A DNA stretch of 64,000 nucleotides from Bacillus sp. B1-b2 (GCF_009183415.1 NZ_WEHU01000005.1:185180-249179); one strand, 5' to 3'; shown: positions 7,980-17,056, counted from the stretch's first letter. Notes: a model not told the origin generated them from the sequence alone. Numbers and translations: made by a program.

Positions 7980-10172
7980 TTACCTTCTATTTAGTAAAGA
8001 GGGGGAGGCTACTTGATCTCTACCATTATTCTTAGCTACATAAAGAAATTCATCTGCTTTCTGAATCATATCATCTAGTGATAGGTTATTGATATTATCT
8101 CTATAATAAGAGCCTATACTAACTGTAATGTAAATCGTGTCTCCATTACTTGTATGAAATGGTTTATTTCTTAATGAATGTAGGAGAATAGTAGAAATGT
8201 CTAATGCATTGGTACTACTAGCATTCTCTAAAAGGACAATAAATTCCTCACCACCGTATCTTCCTATAATACCTAATTTTCCAACAGTTTTAGTTATTTG
8301 GTTTGTCACAAAAGTGATGGCTTGATCACCAATTTGGTGACCATATGTATCATTGATGTTTTTAAAATGATCAATATCGATTAAAAGTAGAGCTACTTCT
8401 TGATTCAGTTTCTTCGATTTTTCTATTAATGAGATTGCTTGATTAAAGAAATGCTCTCGATTATACACCCCAGTAAGATGATCATACATAGCTGACTTAC
8501 GTAACGTATGGTATTGGAGTAAATTCGAAAGTAAGATATTGTATTGTTCCACAAAAGTAGGAATTATTTTTGATTTTACATAGTTTTCTAATGTATGTTT
8601 TTCGTTGCTGAAAAGTATGATTATGCCAATATGATTTTTTAATGAGATAGGAATAGTAATTACGGAACCAATCTGTTCATTAAGGCCTAATTTTTTTCCT
8701 AGCACTTCATTTGAGTAGATAATTTCATCTAAATACTTAGGCTCGATGTTAACAACAGAAGTTACATCTATTTCCTCTGTCTTAGCCAGAATAGTCCAAG
8801 TAGCATTTTCTTGAAGGAAGTAGATTCCTTTTTCATGCTTTGTTAAATTGATAAGCGTGAGAATAGTCATGTAAGCTAAGTAATCTACTTCCTTTAAAGT
8901 CGACATCTGTTTTAAAGAGCTTTGAAGAAGTGTTTGTAAGTAATGTTTTTTAGATTCTCTCTCTTTTTCGAGCGTAACTCTTTTAATTCGGTCTGCTAAC
9001 CCTAGTGATAATACCAATACTTCTATAACTGCACCAATTTTTGGCGCATATAAGCTTATAGCCGTTAATGGAATGATTCGATAAGCTGCTAATAAATTGA
9101 GGATAACGCCTATTAGTAGAAAGCCCCATGCAGCTAGGAAAAATTTTGCTTCTCTTGTTTTTATTCTAACCGTACTAATCATGCAAATAATGAGCAATAC
9201 AAAAACAGAAGCAATAATTGTACTAGTCATCGTTGCAATAGGTATAGGTATTAGTAATGGAATAAGTAAAGATAGGAAGCATAAATAACTAAATATATGT
9301 ACAATTTTATGTAAGAGAGGAGCTTCTGTTTTTAGTTGTAAGAAATGTTTAGCAAACTGTAAGGCAAATAGAGAAGTCCATATAATAGTAAAGGAATTGG
9401 AACGCAATGCCCACCAAGGATAGTTACCCCAAATCCATTGAAAAGCTAGTCCATCCCATATAGCCTGCATAATAGTAAATCCTAAGATAAATAAAATATA
9501 ATAAAAATATGTTTTTTCTTTCAAGGATATAAAAAGAAACGTATTATATAATATCATTGCAATCATAATCCCATAATATAGACCAAAACCAATCTCTGCA
9601 TTGGAGCTATGCTCAATAAAGGCTGTTGGTTCCCAGATTGTGATAGGAGCCTGAAAAAAACTATCTGTTTCAATTTTTAGTAGATAGATTGACGGTGTTT
9701 CAGTAGATGGTAGTGTAGTAGAAAAAATCATATTTCGATTCTTTATTTCTCGATTATTAAATGGTAAGCTATATCCCATTGTTTCTAATAGGGTAGGCTC
9801 ATTCTCATTCCATTTATATAAGGAGATAAGGCTTAAGTGCGGTTTTTTAACTTCTATAATTATGTCTTTTACTGCTTCTGTTGTATTATGTAAATTTAAT
9901 GAAATCCAATAGGTGGAATCTGCCATTTCACCATCAATACTGGCTTCCTTTAGAGGTTGAAACTCCTGGATAATGTTACTTATTTCAGATGGCGAGCGGT
10001 GATTTTTATCAATAAACACTTCTACATGATCTGTAATATCCTCTTTAGCTGTTTGGTTATCTATTATTATCTCATCTGCTTGGGCATAAACTCTACTATG
10101 CTCAAGTGAAAATAAGAAAGATAACATAACTATTCCAATCATTATGTTTTTCTTACTTAAAAGCAGTTTCAT
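7980..10172 (-). CDS. 7TMR-DISM receptor with GGDEF domain (diguanylate cyclase)
   Basis: A 730-residue membrane receptor. Domains in order: signal peptide (1-31), extracellular 7TMR-DISMED2-type sensor (about 45-185, beginning VEVFIDKNHRSPSEI), seven transmembrane helices (about 190-390), a linker helix with a GAF-like region (about 395-555), and a GGDEF domain (about 560-725) beginning MYDHLTGVYNREHFF with active motif GGEEF. The RxxD inhibition site is missing: GKLG stands in its place. It is therefore likely a c-di-GMP synthase controlled by an external ligand, possibly a carbohydrate, and free of product feedback (inference). AGGAG precedes the start. Confidence 0.88.
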   Translation of the reverse strand: MKLLLSKKNIMIGIVMLSFLFSLEHSRVYAQADEIIIDNQTAKEDITDHVEVFIDKNHRSPSEISNIIQEFQPLKEASIDGEMADSTYWISLNLHNTTEAVKDIIIEVKKPHLSLISLYKWNENEPTLLETMGYSLPFNNREIKNRNMIFSTTLPSTETPSIYLLKIETDSFFQAPITIWEPTAFIEHSSNAEIGFGLYYGIMIAMILYNTFLFISLKEKTYFYYILFILGFTIMQAIWDGLAFQWIWGNYPWWALRSNSFTIIWTSLFALQFAKHFLQLKTEAPLLHKIVHIFSYLCFLSLLIPLLIPIPIATMTSTIIASVFVLLIICMISTVRIKTREAKFFLAAWGFLLIGVILNLLAAYRIIPLTAISLYAPKIGAVIEVLVLSLGLADRIKRVTLEKERESKKHYLQTLLQSSLKQMSTLKEVDYLAYMTILTLINLTKHEKGIYFLQENATWTILAKTEEIDVTSVVNIEPKYLDEIIYSNEVLGKKLGLNEQIGSVITIPISLKNHIGIIILFSNEKHTLENYVKSKIIPTFVEQYNILLSNLLQYHTLRKSAMYDHLTGVYNREHFFNQAISLIEKSKKLNQEVALLLIDIDHFKNINDTYGHQIGDQAITFVTNQITKTVGKLGIIGRYGGEEFIVLLENASSTNALDISTILLHSLRNKPFHTSNGDTIYITVSIGSYYRDNINNLSLDDMIQKADEFLYVAKNNGRDQVASPSLLNRR

Positions 10173-10258
10173 AGTAATGGACTCCTAGAATAATATAGTA
10201 TTATATAATTATAGCATGTATTTTTGTAGTAAAAATAGGTAAATAGGAGGTAGAATAC

Positions 10259-10906
10259 TTGCAAAAGGAGTCTTATGTAAAACTTTTACCAAGCTTAAAA
10301 ACGGGAGATTTAATTCTTTTTAGTGGACAATATCCCATTAGTAAATTAGTGGAAAAACTAGAGCATAGTATGTGGTCACATGTAGGTATGGTAGTAAGAC
10401 CTGATCCGCTAGGGGAAGTATATTTTTTTGAATCAACTGCCTTAACCAATTTAGAAGACGAATGGTATCATGATCATCAAACAGGTCCAAAAGTGGTAAA
10501 GCTATTAGATCGGTTAAAAACATATGGACAAGATGTAACTCCTTATGTACCTCCATTATATGCTTTACGTTCATTAGACGAGGAGACTAGGATAGATTCT
10601 GTGAAGTTAGATCAATACATAAAGGAAGTGCATGGAATACCTAATCCTGGGGAGTGGCAGATGATAGAAGAGGTAGTAGAGGGTAGAATCTTTTCACTTC
10701 CTTCTAAACGGAAAGACTATACATGCAGTAGACTAATAGGAGAGGTATATGAAATGTTAAACATAGCCACCTTTCACATTCCTTTAAACGGTTTAATGCC
10801 AGCTGATTTTTCTTCAGGTGGAAAAATCGAGCTCAAACAAGGAAAATTAGAGAAAGAGATATTAATTGAATTAAATCCTGCATCTGTTAAAGAAGCAGCA
10901 CGATGA
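10259..10906 (+). CDS. NlpC/P60-like (YebB/YiiX-type) cysteine hydrolase
   Basis: A 215-residue protein of the permuted papain-fold group (YiiX/YebB, NlpC/P60 clan). The catalytic His is seen in WSHVGMVV (about residues 39-46) and the Cys in YTCSRLIGEVYEML (about 156-169), the permuted order typical of the group. Such proteins hydrolyse amide or ester bonds, often in peptidoglycan or lipids; the substrate is unknown. No signal peptide is visible. The start is a TTG placed 8 bases after AGGAGG. It is divergent from the 7TM-GGDEF gene. Confidence 0.75.
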   Translation: MQKESYVKLLPSLKTGDLILFSGQYPISKLVEKLEHSMWSHVGMVVRPDPLGEVYFFESTALTNLEDEWYHDHQTGPKVVKLLDRLKTYGQDVTPYVPPLYALRSLDEETRIDSVKLDQYIKEVHGIPNPGEWQMIEEVVEGRIFSLPSKRKDYTCSRLIGEVYEMLNIATFHIPLNGLMPADFSSGGKIELKQGKLEKEILIELNPASVKEAAR

Positions 10907-10978
10907 TAGAGTAATTCCGTTTATTTTGGCTGTTAAAGTACAATTTATAATGTACGAATCTTATTTTAATAAACATCA

Positions 10979-11018
10979 AAAACACAGTTTCTGAGCTATC
11001 TAGAAACTGTGTTTTTTA
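10979..11018 (+). terminator. Intrinsic terminator
   Basis: AAAACACAGTTTCT and AGAAACTGTGTTTT form a near-perfect stem with a 9-base loop and T-run, about 70 bases after the NlpC/P60-like stop codon. Confidence 0.85.
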
Positions 11019-11068
11019 TATATATAATAATTATTGCCTAAAATAGTTGGTTTCTGTTGCAACAATAG

Positions 11069-11114
11069 TGTATGATACATAGTATAAGATAAATACTGTA
11101 TAACACATAGTATA
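11069..11114 (+). promoter_or_regulatory. Repeat-rich promoter region of the PadR unit, likely PadR operator
   Basis: A near-palindrome TGTATGATACA (11069-11079), then direct repeats ACATAGTATA at 11077-11086 and 11105-11114, exactly 28 bases apart, with ATACTGTAT at 11093-11101 between them. It lies 21 bases before the padR start, the usual place for PadR autorepression. Confidence 0.5.
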
Positions 11115-11134
11115 GAAGGATAGGAGGTGAATAC

Positions 11135-11485
11135 ATGAATGACTTAATAAATTCATTAGAAACGGAGCTGAGAAGAGGAAGCTTAACATTAGCTGTTCTT
11201 AGTCAACTTCAAACACCACAATATGGCTATTCACTCGTCCAATTATTAGAAAAATCAGGAATTTCCATTGACCAAAGTACACTATACCCTTTACTCCGAA
11301 GATTAGAAAAACAGGAATTAGTTTCAAGTAGCTGGGATACTTCTGAAAGTAGGCCAAGAAAATATTATGTTCTAAGTGATAATGGTATTAAAGTGTTTTT
11401 ACATTTAAAAAAAGTTTGGATTAAGAATTCAAAAGAGCTTTACAATCTATTAACAGAAGGGGAAGATGATGATGAATCTCACTGA
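11135..11485 (+). CDS. PadR-family transcriptional regulator
   Basis: A 116-residue winged-helix repressor. The DNA-binding part (about residues 15-90) shows GSLTLAVLSQLQTPQYGYSLVQLLE and the recognition region DQSTLYPLLRRLEKQELVSS followed by the wing RPRKYYVLSDNG. It has the short C-terminus of PadR subfamily 2. AGGAGGT precedes the ATG. The stop codon overlaps the HAAS gene by 20 bases. PadR genes of this type are commonly paired with HAAS membrane proteins, which are thought to sense envelope signals for the repressor. A repeat-rich operator lies upstream. Confidence 0.88.
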   Translation: MNDLINSLETELRRGSLTLAVLSQLQTPQYGYSLVQLLEKSGISIDQSTLYPLLRRLEKQELVSSSWDTSESRPRKYYVLSDNGIKVFLHLKKVWIKNSKELYNLLTEGEDDDESH

Positions 11486-12464
11486 GGTATATATTCATGA
11501 GGTTACTAGAAGGCTACCAGAAAAGACAAGAAAAGATATTGCACTTGAGCTAACATCAACTATTGAGGATATGCTACCTGAAGACTATACAGAAGAAGAT
11601 GTTAAAAACGCACTTGAAAAGCTAGGAGATCCAGCTATTTTAGCTAATAATTATCTTGATCGACCCATGCATTTAATAGGTCCACGATATTTTAATATCT
11701 ATGTGTCTTTGTTAAAAATGATTTTACCAATAGCAGGAATGATCTCTGTTATTTCTATGGTTGCCGAGTCCTTATTTAATTATCAAGGAGAAGAAGCCAT
11801 CCTCAATATCATTATTGATATATTTTCAGTTGGAATATATCGACTGATTGAGGTAGGAGTTCAAGTGTTTTTTTGGTTAACGATTATCTTTGCTATAATA
11901 GAAAGAGTGGATTCTAATAAAGAACAACAACCAGTAACAAGCAGTTTAGAAAAATGGAAGCCAGATGATCTAAAACAAATTCCATACATTCCTAAAGAAA
12001 AGACGATTTCAAAATTAACAGTGTACGGAGCTTTAATATGGACGACAATCTGGGGAACCATATATTTTAATGCAACACATTTAGTTGGGGTATATAATGG
12101 TACGGAAGAAGGACTAGAATTTATTATGCCATCGCTAAATCAAGAAGTGTTAAACAGCTATTGGCCACTTGTTATCATTATGATTGCTTTAGAGATTGCG
12201 TTGGCTGTATACCAATTAGTAATTGGTATTTGGACGAAAAAAATGGCACTATATAATGCAATACTCCAAATTTTTGCAACGATCGTTTTTATCATCATTT
12301 TATCAAATCCACAGTTACTCAACATAGAATTTACTTCCTATATGGCTGATTTATTTCATGTAACAACTCACGCATTCACTTATTGGTTAATTGGTGGTTC
12401 CATTTCCATATTTATTCTTTCAGCAGTGTATACAGTGTATGAAGGATATCGTAAAGTGAAATAG
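11466..12464 (+). CDS. HAAS-domain membrane protein, partner of PadR
   Basis: A 332-residue protein. The first ~75 residues are a cytoplasmic helical HAAS domain (VYIHEVTRRLPEKTRKDI, then ALEKLGDPAILANNYL). About six transmembrane helices follow, with a cytoplasmic loop near residues 150-185. HAAS proteins are encoded next to PadR regulators and presumably sequester or modify them. Three consecutive ATG codons (11466, 11469, 11472) follow AGAAGGGG, so the exact start is open by two residues. The coding overlap with padR indicates tight coupling. Confidence 0.82.
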   Translation: MMMNLTEVYIHEVTRRLPEKTRKDIALELTSTIEDMLPEDYTEEDVKNALEKLGDPAILANNYLDRPMHLIGPRYFNIYVSLLKMILPIAGMISVISMVAESLFNYQGEEAILNIIIDIFSVGIYRLIEVGVQVFFWLTIIFAIIERVDSNKEQQPVTSSLEKWKPDDLKQIPYIPKEKTISKLTVYGALIWTTIWGTIYFNATHLVGVYNGTEEGLEFIMPSLNQEVLNSYWPLVIIMIALEIALAVYQLVIGIWTKKMALYNAILQIFATIVFIIILSNPQLLNIEFTSYMADLFHVTTHAFTYWLIGGSISIFILSAVYTVYEGYRKVK

Positions 12465-12501
12465 CAATATATATTAGAGAAATCAATAATTTAATGAGTG
12501 G

Positions 12502-12536
12502 AGCACAAATTTCTAATAGAGGTTTGTGCTTTTTTA
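12502..12536 (+). terminator. Intrinsic terminator of the PadR-HAAS unit
   Basis: AGCACAAA pairs with TTTGTGCT, followed by TTTTTT. Confidence 0.8.
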
Positions 12537-12827
12537 TTCAATGGGGAGACGGGAGGCAGTAGTATTAGATGTTAGTGTATAAACAAATTTTCTTTTTCTA
12601 GTTTACATAATATATATTATACTAAGCAGTCTAAAAAACGAGAAATTCTGTCTCTTAATTAAGTATACTTGAAATAGTGAGATAAAATAAAAAATTTTTA
12701 TTATAGATTGTATGTAAAATAAAATTACTTCATCGGATCATAAAATAATTTTATTTATATAAATGAATAGCTTATTATATATGTGATTTCTTTGAGTATT
12801 ACTTTTTTATTACTGTTTCTCTTTATT
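12537..12827. other. AT-rich intergenic region
   Basis: I see no gene. There is a perfect 11-bp AT-only inverted repeat (AAATAAAATTA and its complement, near 12717-12760), which could help end the chemoreceptor transcript but lacks a GC clamp. Confidence 0.3.
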
Positions 12828-13655
12828 TTAACCAATTGTATGACCTTCAAATGCTTGCATCGTTAAGTGAATTGTTTCTTGTGTCTTAATAACAGACTTT
12901 TGAGAATCCTGGGTAACACCACTAACAGTTTTTACTTCTTTAGAAATATTTTCAATATTAACATTAACTTTTTTAATAGCATCTTCTACATTGCTAGCTA
13001 ATTTTCGTACTTCAGCTGCTACCACATTAAAACCGCGACCATGCTCACCAGCTCGAGCTGCCTCAATCGCAGCGTTCAATGCTAGAATGTTTGTTTGTGC
13101 AGAAAGTTTTTGGATTGTCTTAGAAAGTTGACTAATAACTTCTGTTTCATCATGTAATGCTTGTATAGCTTTCATATTCTCTTTTGAGTTATCTGTAACT
13201 ATTTCACCAAGATTCAATGATAAGTTTTTTAATTGGTTAACAATCTCTATTGTCTTATTTTCTCTTTCGGTGATATCTGTTGCAATCTTTAATACAGCTT
13301 CGACTCTACCTTCCTCATTTAAAACTGGAATGTACGTAGCTTCTAGCCAAATTAACTTACCTGACTTACAAACTCTTTGGATCTTTTCTTGAAATTTGTG
13401 ACCAGCTTTTAAATTAGTCCATAACAAATTGTAATTATTACTGTTTTGTAATTCTATTGTACAAAACTGTTTATGCATCATATGAAGCATTTCTTCCACA
13501 CTATATTCCATGGCCAGAGCAAAATTTTCATTGACCCAAATCACTTTTCCACTTAAATCAAATTCAATGATAGCTAAATTAGCTTCTAATGATGCCATTA
13601 CAGAATGAACATCTAAAACTTGGGTACTAATTTGTTTATCCATTAAAACCTTCAT
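12828..13655 (-). CDS. Soluble PAS-type methyl-accepting chemotaxis protein
   Basis: A 275-residue cytoplasmic chemoreceptor without transmembrane segments. A PAS domain with PAC motif (about residues 22-130; [12 protein letters not shown] ends it) is joined to a short MCP signalling domain with the highly conserved hairpin tip [20 protein letters not shown] and AAEVRKLA (about 190-230). The MCP part is much shorter than in classical receptors. It should signal through CheA/CheW in response to a cofactor or small molecule bound by PAS, perhaps a redox or oxygen signal (inference). It is monocistronic. Confidence 0.88.
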   Translation of the reverse strand: MKVLMDKQISTQVLDVHSVMASLEANLAIIEFDLSGKVIWVNENFALAMEYSVEEMLHMMHKQFCTIELQNSNNYNLLWTNLKAGHKFQEKIQRVCKSGKLIWLEATYIPVLNEEGRVEAVLKIATDITERENKTIEIVNQLKNLSLNLGEIVTDNSKENMKAIQALHDETEVISQLSKTIQKLSAQTNILALNAAIEAARAGEHGRGFNVVAAEVRKLASNVEDAIKKVNVNIENISKEVKTVSGVTQDSQKSVIKTQETIHLTMQAFEGHTIG

Positions 13656-13913
13656 ACGATTTCATCCCTTTTCATAACTACTTATATATTAACGTCTATT
13701 AACAATAAAACTGAGTATCTTTTAAAAGCAAATGTACTATTCCATCATTTAGATAAAAGTTTAACAATAAGTACAATTATACTTAACTCGGGCAAAAAAT
13801 AATATTAGTAATTAGTTCCTATTTATCAGGAAGAAGATAAAATGAGAAATACTTCCTAGTAGTCTTAGAAAGTACTTCTAAACAGCCATTTCTATTTAAA
13901 TAATCTGGGAAGT

Positions 13914-13972
13914 GGTTAAAAATAGGACTCATTCAAGTTCTTAGGAAACAAACTTAAATAAGTCCTATTTAT
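13914..13972 (-). terminator. Long intrinsic terminator downstream of fbpA
   Basis: A 20-bp stem (13920-13939 with 13951-13970) interrupted only by two positions that can form G-U pairs. A T-rich tract follows on the minus strand. Confidence 0.7.
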
Positions 13973-14069
13973 CTTCCATATGTTTGTAATCGCATTCAGA
14001 CACTTTTCGGCTATTGATGACAGTCACTTCATTCTTCTATTTCTAAGATTAAGATCTTTACTTGGCGTT

Positions 14070-14231
14070 CTACTGTCTTGACCTTCTTATGTATGTAAAG
14101 TATTCATTTTCTAATTCACTTAAACTCAGCTCATATAACTGAATATTATCCTTTTTAAATATACCAACTTGTAATAATTGATCTATGATAAATGCCTTCC
14201 TTACTTCCACAGCATTACTCCATATTGTCAA
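14070..14231 (-). CDS. fbpA: Fur-regulated basic protein, FbpA family (53 residues)
   Basis: A short gene encoding 53 residues. The sequence NAVEVRKAFIIDQLLQVGIF, then QLYELSLSELENEY, matches the FbpA family of small Fur-controlled proteins known from B. subtilis. These are made under iron limitation together with the small RNA FsrA and help repress iron-rich enzymes. The start is TTG at 14231, with GAGGAGAG 8 bases upstream. A good Fur box lies just upstream (14253-14271) and a long terminator downstream. No FbpB or FbpC-like gene was seen next to it. Confidence 0.8.
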   Translation of the reverse strand: MTIWSNAVEVRKAFIIDQLLQVGIFKKDNIQLYELSLSELENEYFTYIRRSRQ

Positions 14232-14252
14232 AGGAATCACTCTCCTCTAATT

Positions 14253-14271
14253 GATAACAATTTTCATTCTC
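14253..14271 (-). promoter_or_regulatory. Fur box of fbpA
   Basis: On the minus strand GAGAATGAAAATTGTTATC matches the 19-base Fur consensus at 15 positions by my count. It lies 22 bases upstream of the fbpA start codon. Confidence 0.7.
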
Positions 14272-14280
14272 ATCAATATC

Positions 14281-14655
14281 TTACTTCATTAGAAATAAAA
14301 AGGCAACTTTTTCAATGGAGTATTCCCTAATATAACCTTCTTACAATCATTTATCTCTTACTAACTCCCATTAGTTTTAATAAGTGTTAAACTATTCTGC
14401 TTGTTGTACTCTTATTACGACAAAAGTTATTCATAGTACTCTATGCTAACTTTTCTCCGCTTTCCATTTAAATCTGTTTTCTATTTTAATATTCAACCTC
14501 TCTCCTCTTTTTGTTAAAAAATGAGCAGTCTATTTCAATAGGTTTACATTTACTTATAATCATAGATGTAGCCCAATAATTGGTATAAGTTTATGTTACT
14601 TTCCGTTATAAGAATTTTATTGTACTATTTATCTAAAGGAAAAAGGAGGATTAAT
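14281..14655. other. Intergenic region upstream of yhcW
   Basis: No gene is supported. A 16-codon minus-strand frame (14446-14496) follows GAGGAG but has no recognisable product. AAGGAGG at 14644-14650 belongs to yhcW. Confidence 0.3.
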
Positions 14656-15318
14656 ATGATTAAAGCTGTAATTTTTGATTTTGATGGATTAATTTTAGAC
14701 ACAGAAACCGCTTGGTATGAGTCATATAAAGAAGCATTGCAAACTTATCAATGTGAATTGCCTCTCGAATATTTTGTGAAGTGTGTTGGAACTGATAATA
14801 CAGAGCTCCATCATTACTTTCAAGAACAATTAGGCGAAAGATGTAATATAGAGGATATTGAATCACGAGCAAAAAATATACATATAGATAAAATGAAAAA
14901 ACCAATAGCACGTGAAGGGGTAAAGGACTATTTAGAAGAAGCTCAAAAATACGGGTATAAAATTGCCCTTGCCTCTAGTTCTGATAGAAAGTGGATTACC
15001 GACTTTTTAAATAAACTAAGTCTTATTCACTACTTTGAAGTAATCGTAACTGGTGATGATGTAGAAAGAGTGAAACCTGCACCAGATTTATATCTAGAGG
15101 CAATCAATCAATTGAACCTACAAGCAAATGAAGCTGTTGCTTTTGAAGATTCACTGAATGGCTTACAGGCTGCAACATCTGCTGGATTAAAATGTGTCAT
15201 TGTTCCGAATCCTGTTACAGAAAATTTACCATTTGAAACACATCAACTTCGTCTCCCATCTATGTCAGAGAAGCGTTTAAATGATGTCATTCAATATATA
15301 GAGCAAGATGGTGTATAA
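14656..15318 (+). CDS. yhcW: HAD-family sugar-phosphate phosphatase, YhcW homologue
   Basis: A 220-residue HAD subfamily IA enzyme, equal in length to B. subtilis YhcW. Motif I is FDFDGLILDTE (nucleophile Asp near residue 9), motif II ALASSSD, motif III KPAPDLYLEA, motif IV FEDSLNGLQAA. This group (beta-phosphoglucomutase and 2-deoxyglucose-6-phosphate phosphatase relatives) acts on phosphorylated sugars. AAGGAGG is correctly spaced for the ATG at 14656; an upstream in-frame ATG (14593) has no ribosome site. Confidence 0.88.
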   Translation: MIKAVIFDFDGLILDTETAWYESYKEALQTYQCELPLEYFVKCVGTDNTELHHYFQEQLGERCNIEDIESRAKNIHIDKMKKPIAREGVKDYLEEAQKYGYKIALASSSDRKWITDFLNKLSLIHYFEVIVTGDDVERVKPAPDLYLEAINQLNLQANEAVAFEDSLNGLQAATSAGLKCVIVPNPVTENLPFETHQLRLPSMSEKRLNDVIQYIEQDGV

Positions 15319-15457
15319 ATAAGTACATTGAATTAACACCTTATTTTTTAAAATTTTTACCCTTTGCACCATCTTTTATAGACGAACCTAGTCCAAATTA
15401 TAAAGTATGCAAAGTAGTTTCCTTCTCCTATCTTCTATTCAGCCACTGAGTAGTTGG

Positions 15458-15580
15458 TTAGCTTTTAGGTTTAATAGCATTATAAAGATTGTATTCACCT
15501 GGTGTGGGATCTTCATTTACGGAACAGTGAATGATATAATTTTTAAATTTTTTCAGTTGCTCTCTACCTAGAAATCTCAT
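15458..15580 (-). CDS. Possible small ORF of unknown function (40 residues)
   Basis: An ATG-started frame of 40 codons beginning MRFLGREQLKKFKNY and ending YNLYNAIKPKS. The composition looks protein-like, but no good ribosome site precedes it and I do not recognise it. It may be a remnant. It is the only coding-like signal I see in the 15319-15914 gap, which otherwise looks empty. Confidence 0.25.
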   Translation of the reverse strand: MRFLGREQLKKFKNYIIHCSVNEDPTPGEYNLYNAIKPKS

Positions 15581-15914
15581 ACTTAGGTGTTCTTTTCAAT
15601 GTCCATAATTCCTGTATGTAGACAATGATGAAAAATCTATTCCCCGCTTTTCCCTCCTTAATCTTCCCTCTTATTCATTAAAATTTCGTTGTATGGAATT
15701 ATGCCATTGTAACATACTATTTTTAGGTGCATAGATTAGCTTTTACATTTCAATTTATGAAAAGAAAGGATAAATAACACTCCTTTCTACCATACATATC
15801 AAATTCATCCCCTATAGTTATAGATTATTGAACTCCACATTTTCGATCCACCTCCTCTTAGACTTCCTTACTCTGAATTATAAAATAACCAACTTATGTT
15901 GAAGGAGAATAGAC

Positions 15915-16589
15915 ATGTTTTTAGACATTGCAATTGAATTAGTTGTTGGTTTTCTTTCTTTGTTAGTGGTCTTAAAAGTATTAGGAAAGATCCAATTTTC
16001 ACAAGTTACTCCCTTTGATTTTATTACAGCAATGGTGATGGGTAATTTAGTTGGTGATGCTATTTTTAGTGTTAAGGCAGGAATTAAAGAAATAATCTTT
16101 AGTGTTGTTATATGGGGAATATTAATATATTTAGTAGAATTCACTACACAGAAATCCATCTTATTAAGAAAGTTCTTTGAAGGTACCCCTTCTATCTTAA
16201 TTAATAAAGGTGAGATTATTTATAAACAATTGAAAAAGAACAATATTGATTTAAATCAACTCCAACAGTTAATGAGGAAACAAGGTTATTTTTCTATTTA
16301 TGAAGCTGAATACGTTATTTTAGAAAGAGACGGACAAATTAGCATTGCACCAAAATTTCAATATCAATTGCCAACTACACAAGATTTACAAATTCCTCCT
16401 AAAAAGGTTGCTTTATCTTATGCCATTATTATGGATGGTAAAGTGCAAATGCAAAATCTCACGCTAGCAGGATTAGATGAAAATTGGTTATTGAATCAAT
16501 TAAAACAGCATAATGTGGACAATTATAGTGAAGTTTTTTTTGGTGAATGGCAACAAAATAGAGGTCTACTTATTTCTAAATATAAATGA
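15915..16589 (+). CDS. DUF421 family membrane protein (YetF/YdfR type)
   Basis: A 224-residue protein with three N-terminal transmembrane helices (about residues 5-85) and a cytoplasmic alpha/beta domain (about 86-220). Family signs are VTPFDFITAMVMGNL in the second helix, GTPSILINKGEI at the membrane boundary, and LRKQGYFSIYEAEYVILERDG-like segments with MRKQGYFS and VILERDGQIS. B. subtilis YetF-type proteins have roles in spores or the envelope that are not settled. GAAGGAG precedes the ATG. It is monocistronic with a downstream terminator. Confidence 0.85.
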   Translation: MFLDIAIELVVGFLSLLVVLKVLGKIQFSQVTPFDFITAMVMGNLVGDAIFSVKAGIKEIIFSVVIWGILIYLVEFTTQKSILLRKFFEGTPSILINKGEIIYKQLKKNNIDLNQLQQLMRKQGYFSIYEAEYVILERDGQISIAPKFQYQLPTTQDLQIPPKKVALSYAIIMDGKVQMQNLTLAGLDENWLLNQLKQHNVDNYSEVFFGEWQQNRGLLISKYK

Positions 16590-16656
16590 CAACTACTGCT
16601 ATATGTTCCTGCTTGTGGTGACCAACGTTCTTAATAGTATCAGAAGAATATAGAAC

Positions 16657-16700
16657 AAAAAACAATGCTCTTATTGTAATGGAGAGAAAGCATTGTTTTT
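16657..16700. terminator. Bidirectional terminator
   Basis: AAAAACAATGCT and AGCATTGTTTTT form a perfect stem between the DUF421 gene and the minus-strand remnant. Confidence 0.8.
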
Positions 16701-16718
16701 CATTAAAAGATACTTCTA

Positions 16719-16960
16719 TTATCGTGGTAAATAGATATGGAGGATAAACCAATTATCTTCTAATTCTGCATGTATCTTTCCATTCATCCATTCTACTAAC
16801 TTTTTAGACATATAGAGACCTAATCCACTTGTATCGGAGTTTGTTCTACTAGAAAGCTCTGTATAGAAGCGCATAAAAACCTTCTCTATTGCCAGCTCGC
16901 AGGATTGGTAATAAGAGCAGCAGCAATGGCTAAACGTTGACGCATGCCTAGTGAGAACAT
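16719..16960 (-). pseudogene. Fused remnants of an ABC-transporter ATPase and a histidine kinase
   Basis: Two gene scraps lie end to end on the minus strand. The first, 16960-16886, reads FSLGMRQRLAIAAALITNP in one frame: the ABC signature (LSGGQ-type) and following helix of an ABC ATPase, cut off before Walker B. The second, 16880-16719, reads from FMRFYTELSSRT through SGLGLYMSKKLVEWMNGKIH to ILHIYLP in another frame: the G2 box and last strand of a histidine-kinase ATPase domain. A deletion between a transporter ATPase gene and a neighbouring sensor-kinase gene explains both. Such neighbours are typical of bacteriocin- or antibiotic-responsive modules. Confidence 0.75.
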
Positions 16961-16987
16961 AGTAGTTCAGCACAAATCTATAGATTC

Positions 16988-17015
16988 AAAAAAGGAGCTT
17001 ATTGGCTCCTTTTTT
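16988..17015. terminator. Bidirectional terminator
   Basis: AAAAAAGGAGC and GCTCCTTTTTT form the stem. It ends the CBO0543-type pair on the minus strand. Confidence 0.85.
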
Positions 17016-17056
17016 ACATTACCCTGTTCATTTAAAATGGTTGTAACTTATGTGAT

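Noticed and set aside
80..10172. The two GGDEF proteins as parts of a cyclic-oligonucleotide defence system
   Set aside because: They are ordinary diguanylate cyclases with no effector gene next to them.
12717..12760. AT-only inverted repeat as terminator or operator
   Set aside because: No GC base pairs; such repeats arise by chance in 70% AT sequence.
14446..14496. 16-codon minus-strand frame with GAGGAG upstream
   Set aside because: Too short and without recognisable product or terminator; kept only as a note.
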